A stretch of 64,000 nt of DNA from Spiribacter halobius (GTDB lineage Bacteria; Pseudomonadota; Gammaproteobacteria; Nitrococcales; Nitrococcaceae), in NCBI RefSeq assembly GCF_020883455.1, contig NZ_CP086615.1, forward strand, positions 2,418,001 through 2,482,000, given 5' to 3'. A model generated the notes under the pieces. It worked only from the letters and a program-made list of their open reading frames with translations. It ran no database searches and was not told the DNA's origin. Shown one piece after another: positions 57,461-64,000 of this stretch. The position numbers and the translations under genes are program-made. How positions within the stretch are numbered: the first letter of the stretch is position 1; each line of letters starts with the position of its first letter.

Positions 57461-57556
57461 CAAGTACCAAGTTGCAAGTTGCAAGTCGAGCATCATTCGG
57501 CGGGTGAGGGAGCGTGGGTGCTCCACTCCGACTTGAAACCTGCAGCTTGGTACTTG
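57461..57556. repeat. Inverted pair of CAAGTTG heptad arrays (site 3)
   Basis: The left array (57461-57488) is CAAGTAC, CAAGTTG, CAAGTTG, CAAGTCG. The right array (57529-57556), read on the minus strand, is CAAGTAC, CAAGCTG, CAGGTTT, CAAGTCG. The first and last variants are the same in both, so the arms are inverted copies. The 40 bp between contain no ORF. It lies between the isomerase start and the pncA end. Confidence 0.88.
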
Positions 57557-57561
57557 CCACT

Positions 57562-57618
57562 CGAGCTCTGACGCAGGGGCCACGTTGACAGGCCCTCAGG
57601 TTAGCGCGTCAGAGCTCG
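57562..57618 (-). repeat. Gene-tail hairpin at the end of pncA
   Basis: CGAGCTCTGACGC (57562-57574) pairs perfectly with GCGTCAGAGCTCG (57606-57618), the latter encoding the SSDA near the end of PncA. The 31 nt apex contains the stop codon and a smaller GGGCC/GGCCC stem. A heptad array lies 5 bp away. It is the longer, less perfect relative of the prfC and isomerase palindromes. Confidence 0.8.
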
Positions 57619-58255
57619 TCACCGTCACCCCCGACCGCTCCAGCGCGCTGCGGACGTCATCGTCGGAGCGGCTGTCCACGGGGCGCGTGAGGTCCCATAG
57701 GACGTAGGTCCGGAATCCGGCGTCGGCGGCGTCCTCGGCGGTCCATTTGACGCAGAAGTCCCGGGCCAGGCCGCAGCAGAACACGGTGTCGATGCCGCGC
57801 TCGCGCAGGTAGCCCGCGAGCCCCGTGGGCGGGCGCTCGCCGTCGGGGTTCCAGTTGTTCAGAAAGCCGCTGTAGCTGTCCACGGCCGGATCCTCGCCCT
57901 TGCGGATCACCACCGAGGCTTGGCGCCAGGGCACCTCCGGATGCAGCTCGGCACCGGGGCTGTCCTGGATGCAGTGATCCGGCCAGAGCACCTGGTCGTG
58001 GCCGTAGAGCTCGATGACGTCGAACGGCCGGTGATCGGGATGGCTGCTGGCGAAGGAGACATGCCCCGCCGGGTGCCAGTCCTGGGTGGCGACGATCTGC
58101 CGGAACGGCCCCTCGTTCATGAGCTCGCGGATGCCGGGCACCACCTCGCTGCCCCGCTCGGCGGCGAGGGCGCCGCCTTCCATGAAGTCCGGCTGCACGT
58201 CCACGACGATGAGGGCGGCACGGCGCCGGTCGACGGTCACGGTCTGCTCGCTCAT
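57596..58255 (-). CDS. pncA: Nicotinamidase
   Basis: An isochorismatase-fold hydrolase of 219 residues. The catalytic triad is Asp in IVVDVQPDFMEGGALA near residue 19, Lys in SVVIRKGEDPAVDSYSGF near 115 and Cys in CCGLARDFCVKWTAEDA near 165. The metal-binding motif ATQDWHPAGHVSFAS near 55 is intact. It converts nicotinamide to nicotinic acid for NAD salvage and may also act on pyrazinamide-like amides. It lies 56 bp after prpE on the same strand. Confidence 0.93.
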   Translation of the reverse strand: MSEQTVTVDRRRAALIVVDVQPDFMEGGALAAERGSEVVPGIRELMNEGPFRQIVATQDWHPAGHVSFASSHPDHRPFDVIELYGHDQVLWPDHCIQDSPGAELHPEVPWRQASVVIRKGEDPAVDSYSGFLNNWNPDGERPPTGLAGYLRERGIDTVFCCGLARDFCVKWTAEDAADAGFRTYVLWDLTRPVDSRSDDDVRSALERSGVTVTSSDALT

Positions 58256-58311
58256 TGCTGCGCTTCCGGTTGCGGCTCTTCCGGGGGAGGTGCGGTCGCC
58301 CCGCGCCCGGG

Positions 58312-60210
58312 TCAAGGGTCCGGGGCCAGTTGCCGCGCGGCGAGGGCGGCGCGGATCTCGTCCAGGATCGCCGGATCATCAATGGTCGAGGGCACCGGCA
58401 CGGACCCCTGTTCCGCCAGGCCGCGGATGCTCTTGCGCAGGATCTTGCCGCTGCGGGTCTTTGGCAGCCGTGGCACGGCGAGCACCTCCCGGAGGCTCGC
58501 CAGCGCGCCGATGCGCTCGCGCACGCTGGCGACCAGCTCGCGCTCGAGGGCCTCCGGCTCGATCTCGACGCCGTCCTTTAGCACCACCAGACCCAGGGGG
58601 CGCTGGCCCTTGATCTCGTCCTCGATGCCGACCACCGCACACTCGGCAACCGCTGGATGGGCGCCGATCACCTCCTCCATGGCGCCGGTGGAGAGTCGGT
58701 GGCCGGCGACGTTGATGACGTCGTCGACCCGTCCCATGACGAAAAGGTATCCCTCCTCGTCGAAAAAGCCGCCGTCACCGGAGGCGTAGTAGCCGTCGTA
58801 GGCCTCCAGGTAGCCCGCGTGGAACCGCGCGTCGTCGTTCCAGAGCGTGGGCAGGGTACCCGGCGGCAGCGGCAGGCGGATCGCGATGTTGCCGGATTCC
58901 CCGGGCCCGAGCGGAGCGCCGAGGTCGTCGAGGATGCGCACGTCGTAGCCGGGGGAGGGCACCGTGGCCGAACCCGCCTTGGTGGGAAAGCGCTCCAGGC
59001 CCAGCGGGTTGGCGGCGATGGCCCAGCCGGTCTCCGTCTGCCACCAGTGGTCCACCACCGGGCAGTGCATGTGCCGATGCAGCCAGTCGTAGGTGGGCGG
59101 GTCGAGACGCTCGCCGGCCACGAACACGGCCTCGAGGCAGGACAGGTCGTACCCGGCCATGAGGCGCGCCTCCGGATCCTCCTTCTTCACCGCCCGGAAG
59201 GCGGTGGGTGCGGTGAAGAAGGTCTTCACCCGGTGTTCGGCGATGACCCGCCAGAAGGCCCCGGCATCCGGGGTCTTTACCGGCTTGCCCTCGTAGACGA
59301 TGGAGGTGCAGCCACGGATGAGAGGCCCGTAGACGATGTAGCTGTGGCCGACCACCCAGCCCACGTCCGAGGCGGCCCAGTAGACGTCTCCGGGGTGGGC
59401 GTCGTAGATCGCTCCCATGCTGTAGTTCATGGCCACGGCGTGGCCGCCGTTGTCCCGCACCACGCCCTTGGGGCGCCCGGTGGTGCCCGAGGTGTAGAGG
59501 ATGTAGAGCGGATCGGTGGCCGCCACCGGAACCGGTGCGACGGGGGCCGCGGCGTCCATGAGCGCGTGCCAGTCGTGGTCGCGCCCGGGGGTGAGCTCGG
59601 CCTCCGCCTGGGGGCGGGGCACGACCACGACGCTGGCCGGTGGATGCTCCGCCTGGGCCAGGGCCCGATCCACCATCGGCTTGTAGGGAATGACCCGGGT
59701 GAACTCGATGCCGCAGCCCGCCGTGACCAGCACCTTGGGCCGGGCGTCGTCGATGCGCACGGCGAGCTCGTGCGGGGAGAAGCCGCCGAAGACCACCGAG
59801 TGCACGGCGCCGAGGCGGGCGCTGGCGAGCATCGCGACCACCGTCTCCGGGATCATCGGCATGTAGATGACCACGCGGTCGCCGCGGGCGACCCCGAGGC
59901 CGCGGAGGACACCGGCGAAACGTGCCACCTGGTCCTGCAGCTCGGCGTAGGTGATGATGCGCTGGCTGCGCGTGGCCGGGGAGTCGTGGATCAGCGCCGG
60001 CTGCTCGCCGCAGCCGCGGGCGACGTGGCGGTCCACGGCCAGGTGGCAGGTATTGAGCTCGCCGTCGGCGTACCAGCGATAGTGCCCGGCCGCGTCCCGG
60101 GACAGGATGGTCTCCGGGAAGGTGTGCCAGTCAATCTCCTCGGCACGGGCCCGCCAGAACGCTTCCGGGGACGCCAGCGACTGCCGGTAGGCCTCATGGT
60201 AACCGGTCAT
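58312..60210 (-). CDS. prpE: Propionate-CoA ligase (acyl-CoA synthetase)
   Basis: An AMP-forming synthetase of 632 residues. Phosphate loop LYILYTSGTTGRPKGVVRDN near residue 245, DHWWQTETGW near 390, YASGDGGFFDEEGYLFVMGR near 490 and the acylated Lys in PKTRSGKILRKSIRGL near 590. The start YHEAYRQSLASPEAFWRARA and the sequence GGFSPHELAVRIDDA are nearer PrpE than Acs, so propionate is the favoured substrate, though acetate is possible. AGGAGGAGAGG precedes the ATG. No methylcitrate-cycle genes are adjacent. Confidence 0.87.
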   Translation of the reverse strand: MTGYHEAYRQSLASPEAFWRARAEEIDWHTFPETILSRDAAGHYRWYADGELNTCHLAVDRHVARGCGEQPALIHDSPATRSQRIITYAELQDQVARFAGVLRGLGVARGDRVVIYMPMIPETVVAMLASARLGAVHSVVFGGFSPHELAVRIDDARPKVLVTAGCGIEFTRVIPYKPMVDRALAQAEHPPASVVVVPRPQAEAELTPGRDHDWHALMDAAAPVAPVPVAATDPLYILYTSGTTGRPKGVVRDNGGHAVAMNYSMGAIYDAHPGDVYWAASDVGWVVGHSYIVYGPLIRGCTSIVYEGKPVKTPDAGAFWRVIAEHRVKTFFTAPTAFRAVKKEDPEARLMAGYDLSCLEAVFVAGERLDPPTYDWLHRHMHCPVVDHWWQTETGWAIAANPLGLERFPTKAGSATVPSPGYDVRILDDLGAPLGPGESGNIAIRLPLPPGTLPTLWNDDARFHAGYLEAYDGYYASGDGGFFDEEGYLFVMGRVDDVINVAGHRLSTGAMEEVIGAHPAVAECAVVGIEDEIKGQRPLGLVVLKDGVEIEPEALERELVASVRERIGALASLREVLAVPRLPKTRSGKILRKSIRGLAEQGSVPVPSTIDDPAILDEIRAALAARQLAPDP

Positions 60211-60262
60211 CGGCCTCTCCTCCTCGTGGTTGCACACCCGGTGGCCTTCGCCAGCGGGCCGC

Positions 60263-63200
60263 TCAGACCAGCTGGTCGATGGGCATCGGCCGGCTGATCC
60301 CGTAGCCCTGTCCGAAATCCAGGCCTATCTCGCGAACCTGCGCGAGGATGTCGTCGTTCTCCACGTACTCGGCGATGGTGCGCTTGCCGAGGAAATGGGC
60401 GAGCTCGTTGATGGAGCGCACCATGGCGTGGTCGGCGGCGTCGTTGTCGATGGTGCGGATGAACTGCCCGTCTACCTTCAGGTAGTCCACGGGCAGGTTC
60501 TTCAGATAGGAATAGGAGGACAGGCCGCTGCCGAAATCGTCCAGCGAGAACCGGCAGCCGAGGCGCTTGACCTCGTGGATGAGATCCGCGGCGCGGGACA
60601 GGTTCTGGACCGCAGCGGTCTCCGTGACTTCAAAGCACACCGCGTCGCCGGGCACGCCGGTCTGCTCCAGCTGCTCGGCGATGAAGCGGGCGAAGCTGCC
60701 GTCGTTCAGCGTCGGGCCGGAGAGATTCACCGTGAAACCGTCGATGCTGCGGAGCACGTCGGGATGGCTGGCGCACCAGCCGAGCAGCTCGCGGATCACC
60801 CAGCGGTCCACGGCGGTCATGCGGCCGAACCGCTCGGCGGCGGTGATGAACTCCTCCGGGGGCAGCGGCTCGCCGTCGCCGTCCAGCAGCACGATCAGGA
60901 CCTCGTAGAAGGCGCGCAGGCCGGCGTCGTTCTGCAGCGGATCGATGCGCTGGCAGCGCAGGCGCAGGCCGCCGGACTCCAGGGCCGAGTCGAGCTTGGC
61001 CGCCCGCGCCATGCTGCCGCGCAGCTGGGCAAGCTCGCGGTCGTCGGGGGTGATCATGTGAATCTGCCGGCCGCCCGCCTGCTTGGCGGCGAGGCAGGCC
61101 TCGTCGGCGTCGCGCAGCAGATGGCCGGCCACACGCCCCTCCTGGCTGAACGGCAGCACGCCGACGCTCGCCGCCACCGACAGGCTCTCCGTCCCCTGGG
61201 TGAAACGCCGCTCCTCCAGCTGGCGACACTGGCGCTCGGCAAACACCTGGGCCTGAGCCGAGGTGGTGTCCCGCAGCAGCACCGCGAACTCATCGCCCCC
61301 GACGCGGCCGATGCGGGCCTCGTCGCCGGCGGCGTCACGCAGCTGCTCCGCCACCTCCATCAGCAGGCGATCGCCGGCCTCGTGACCGAGGGTGCTGTTG
61401 ATGACCTTGAACCCGTCCAGGGAGAGGTAGATCAGCGCATGCCAGCGGCCCCTGTCGCCGGACCGGGCCGGCAGGCGCTCGAGCTCGCGCAGGAACGCCT
61501 TGCGGTTGAGCACGCCGGTCAGCGGATCGTGGGTGGCATGACGGACCATCTCATCGTGCATCTCCTGGAGCTTCTTCTGCCACTGGCGCTCGGTCAGCGG
61601 CTGGTCCAGGTCCTCGGCGAGACCGGCCGCGGCGGCCTCGAGCTGCTGCGCCAGCTCCACCAGGCTGATGTCGCGGGCCTTCAGCCCGCTGCGGTTGACG
61701 AACACGTAGCGCGACTGGTCCTCCGCTACCCACTGCAGGCGCAGCGGCTCGGGCGTGCCGTCGCGGCCGGCGAAGAAGACCCAGTCGCCCACCGCCAGCA
61801 GCTTGGCCTGGCCGAGCCAGCGCGGCGAGACCTTGCCCGCCTCGGCCTCCGGATCCCGCGAGCGGGTCTCCACCCGCACCATGGGCAGCGGTCGCGGCAA
61901 CCGGCCGTCGCGGCAGACGGCGCGCACCTGCTGGCGGATCTCGCCCACCAGTTTCTGCATCTCCGGGCTGTAGCGGGCAAAGGCGGTGAGCTGGCGCTCG
62001 ATGTAGGCGAGCACCTTCTCCGGCTCCGGGATCGGGCGTGCCCGGGTGCTGCCGCTGCCGAGGGCGACGAGCAGACGGTCCACCACCGCCAGGCCGCGTT
62101 TCCAGTCGTCGCTCTTGGGGCCTACCCGCAACACCACCAGCACCAGCAGGTTGCGCCAGCCGCCCTCGATGAAGTCCGCCAGCAGCTTCGCAACCTGACG
62201 CCGGGCGAGGCGCCGATCCAGCTCGCGGTCCACGAGCCGCTTGGCGCGCTCGAGCTTCTGCGAGCCCTCGCACTGCTGCAGCACCTTCTGCATGTTCACT
62301 GCGCGCGCGCCGAGCGGACGCTCGGTCATCTCGGCGATGCGCCGGGTGGCCTCGTCGATCGCCTCCGGCCGCTCGCGGGACTCGGTCAGGGCCTGCTGCA
62401 GCACCTCGTCCAGGTTCTGGCGCAGCGACTCGCGCTCCGCGGGATGCACCGCCGCCAGCGCCACGCCGGCCCGGTCGAGCTGATCCAGCAGATGGTGGAT
62501 GGGCTGGCGCTCCTGCTTCAGGAAGCCGCCGGAGGCGAGCTCCACCTTCAGCGCCAGCACCGCCAGGCGACCGCTCCAGTCACGCAGAAAGTCGGTGTTG
62601 AGGGCATTGTCGGCGACGTCCCCGAACCAGCTGTCCAGGACCTCGACCTTTTCCTGCGCCTCGGGGGCGAGGGGGCGATCGCCCTCGCCCAGGCTCTCCC
62701 GCACCTGCGCCAGCAGGCCGGTGCCGCGTTCGCCGGCGGCGGGCGCGCCGCCGAGGCGCTGCTCCAGATCCTCCACGGCCCGCATGATCGCCGCCGCCGG
62801 AATCGGATCCGCAGCCTGAGCCTGGCCGCTGGCGCTGGCGGCAGCGTCGCCGGCGCCAGCGCGGGTACGGCTCGCAGCGGTCTCCTCGCGGGCCGCCTGC
62901 AGGCGCCGGTACGCGCCGAGCACGCGCTCGGCCCCGGGCATGCCGCCCGCGCTGCGCGGGTTCGCGGCCACCGTAGCGGCGGCATGGTCCGGTGCTGCCG
63001 GCGTCGCGGTGGTCGGCGGGCCGGCGCTGGCCTCCGGGGACTGCGACTCGGCGCCGGCATCACTCCGCGGCGTGGGCGCTGCCGGCTCGGGGCGGCGCTC
63101 GCGGCGCGTCGCGCCGGCGCCCAGGGAACGGATCTCCGGGCGCTCTTCCTCGAGGTTCGGCAGGATGCCACGGGCGCGCAGGGTCCGGTTGAGTGTGGCG

Positions 63201-64000
63201 TAGCAGTCGCCGAGCTCGCCGAGGACGGTGCGACCGAAGATCTCATACACGGCATCCGCGGCCCGCTGGTCCAGCTCGCCCAGGGGCAGGGCCTCGCCCA
63301 GGGCCTCGCACAGGGCGGTTGGCCCGAGGGGGTTGCGCTCGTCATCGATACGGCGGCCCATGATGTAGGTCAGCCGGCGGTTGAGGGTCCGCAGCTGCGC
63401 GGCGAAGCGGGACTCCGCCCGGCTGATCACCTCCGCCCGGCTCAGCCAGTCCTCGAACTCGCGCTCGTCCACCAGCGACAGCTCGTCGGCGTGGCGCGCC
63501 GTCGCCTGGCGCTCCTGCGCGGACGCAGGACGCGACGGCGGAGCCAGCCGCTCGAGCATGGCGCCACGCAAGCGCCCCGGAAGCTCGCCGCGAATCTCGC
63601 GCAGGCGCCGGAAGCCGGCGAAGTAGGCGTTCTGCTCGCCGCCGTCGCGGGCGCGCCGGGAGCGCTCGAACAGCTCGTCGATGACGTGGGCGGTGAAGTC
63701 CTCGACCGTGGCGTCGCAGACCCGGGTGAGCTCGCTGCGCGCCAGCTCGAGAAAGTCCCGGGTCAGGCGGCTGACACCCGCGGCAGGCGCCGTGCGTGCG
63801 CCGGCGTGGTCGGCATCCCGCTGGCCTTCGGCGACAGCCTGCAGCACCGTCACCACGTCCGGCCGGGGACGGCTGAAGGCGAGGCCGACGCCGGCCGGGC
63901 GCCGCCGGGCCACCTGCGCGCTCAGGCGCTGGTCGGCGCCGGAGAGCGGGTCGTGGAAGCGTACCTCGACCTGCGTCCCCTGCTCGGGCCAGTTGACGTT
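60263..64000 (-). CDS. PilZ-DUF1631-GGDEF-EAL cyclic-di-GMP protein (5' end outside window)
   Basis: The visible 1245 residues continue in frame to the window edge. The first part (NWPEQGTQVEVRFHDPLSG and RRRPAGVGLAF) looks like a PilZ domain. A long DUF1631 region follows, with a variable Ala/Pro-rich linker near residue 290. Then come the GGDEF domain (IGRVGGDEFAVLL) without an RxxD inhibitory site, and the EAL domain with YEVLIVL (EVL form), TVNLSG, FEVTETAA, DDFGSG, LKVDGQFI and AEYVEN. It probably hydrolyses cyclic di-GMP and senses it through PilZ. The residue positions are counted from the window edge. Confidence 0.88.
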   Translation of the reverse strand, partial: NVNWPEQGTQVEVRFHDPLSGADQRLSAQVARRRPAGVGLAFSRPRPDVVTVLQAVAEGQRDADHAGARTAPAAGVSRLTRDFLELARSELTRVCDATVEDFTAHVIDELFERSRRARDGGEQNAYFAGFRRLREIRGELPGRLRGAMLERLAPPSRPASAQERQATARHADELSLVDEREFEDWLSRAEVISRAESRFAAQLRTLNRRLTYIMGRRIDDERNPLGPTALCEALGEALPLGELDQRAADAVYEIFGRTVLGELGDCYATLNRTLRARGILPNLEEERPEIRSLGAGATRRERRPEPAAPTPRSDAGAESQSPEASAGPPTTATPAAPDHAAATVAANPRSAGGMPGAERVLGAYRRLQAAREETAASRTRAGAGDAAASASGQAQAADPIPAAAIMRAVEDLEQRLGGAPAAGERGTGLLAQVRESLGEGDRPLAPEAQEKVEVLDSWFGDVADNALNTDFLRDWSGRLAVLALKVELASGGFLKQERQPIHHLLDQLDRAGVALAAVHPAERESLRQNLDEVLQQALTESRERPEAIDEATRRIAEMTERPLGARAVNMQKVLQQCEGSQKLERAKRLVDRELDRRLARRQVAKLLADFIEGGWRNLLVLVVLRVGPKSDDWKRGLAVVDRLLVALGSGSTRARPIPEPEKVLAYIERQLTAFARYSPEMQKLVGEIRQQVRAVCRDGRLPRPLPMVRVETRSRDPEAEAGKVSPRWLGQAKLLAVGDWVFFAGRDGTPEPLRLQWVAEDQSRYVFVNRSGLKARDISLVELAQQLEAAAAGLAEDLDQPLTERQWQKKLQEMHDEMVRHATHDPLTGVLNRKAFLRELERLPARSGDRGRWHALIYLSLDGFKVINSTLGHEAGDRLLMEVAEQLRDAAGDEARIGRVGGDEFAVLLRDTTSAQAQVFAERQCRQLEERRFTQGTESLSVAASVGVLPFSQEGRVAGHLLRDADEACLAAKQAGGRQIHMITPDDRELAQLRGSMARAAKLDSALESGGLRLRCQRIDPLQNDAGLRAFYEVLIVLLDGDGEPLPPEEFITAAERFGRMTAVDRWVIRELLGWCASHPDVLRSIDGFTVNLSGPTLNDGSFARFIAEQLEQTGVPGDAVCFEVTETAAVQNLSRAADLIHEVKRLGCRFSLDDFGSGLSSYSYLKNLPVDYLKVDGQFIRTIDNDAADHAMVRSINELAHFLGKRTIAEYVENDDILAQVREIGLDFGQGYGISRPMPIDQLV

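Overview
The window looks like chromosomal DNA of a very G+C-rich gammaproteobacterium, probably a halophile or haloalkaliphile near Ectothiorhodospiraceae. This is inferred from gene content and order: a xanthorhodopsin-like proton pump, fabA-fabB, gacS next to cysM and rlmD, and gacA-uvrC-pgsA followed by tRNA-Gly/Cys/Leu. I see no prophage, CRISPR array, rRNA or transposase gene. Coding density is high, many genes overlap by 4 nt (ATGA), and most long antisense frames are high-GC shadows.

Layout. 1-2.6 kb: a partial DUF2189 membrane protein, a phasin and a histone-deacetylase-family amidohydrolase. 2.5-9 kb: a compact minus-strand phototrophy operon, rhodopsin-crtE-crtI-crtB-crtY-blh. It contains what is needed to make lycopene, beta-carotene and retinal from isoprenoid precursors and to load the pump. 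9-16.6 kb: an LtaS-like sulfatase-fold protein, small proteins, a uracil/xanthine permease and a PAS-GGDEF-EAL protein. 16.8-26.8 kb: a large MscS channel, a CocE/NonD hydrolase bracketed by inverted copies of a structured repeat, a possible 25-codon leader ORF with a terminator, a MATE transporter, a HAF-repeat protein and a PQQ-type dehydrogenase. 26.8-32.6 kb: a cytochrome c, then a peptide-type ABC importer with two ATPase domains in one chain. 32.6-39.8 kb: trmO, gacS/barA, cysM, a PolB-type exonuclease, rlmD and a Nudix hydrolase. 40-50 kb: a minus-strand run from purB to a secretin-N-like protein, fumC, a RibD-like reductase, gacA/uvrY, uvrC, pgsA and three tRNAs. 50-64 kb: fabB, fabA, dxs, ycgN, prfC, an HCCA-isomerase-like protein, pncA, prpE and a PilZ-DUF1631-GGDEF-EAL protein running off the edge.

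The most unusual content is intergenic. (1) A roughly 106-110 bp two-stem element occurs three times (19.2, 21.6 and 50.4 kb). Both stems differ between copies by compensatory changes, while the single-stranded linker is conserved. (2) Four inverted pairs of tandem 7-9 nt arrays (39.1, 39.9, 56.7 and 57.5 kb) sit against gene ends. Beside them, the tails of rlmD, prfC and the isomerase gene are repeated as perfect inverted copies of 16, 21 and 18 bp immediately downstream; pncA has a longer version with a 13 bp stem. Together these look like traces of an insertion or end-forming process that I cannot match with confidence to a described element.

The rhodopsin keeps all proton-pump residues but has Trp where xanthorhodopsin has the glycine that admits its carotenoid antenna. 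The carotenoid genes therefore most likely serve retinal supply.
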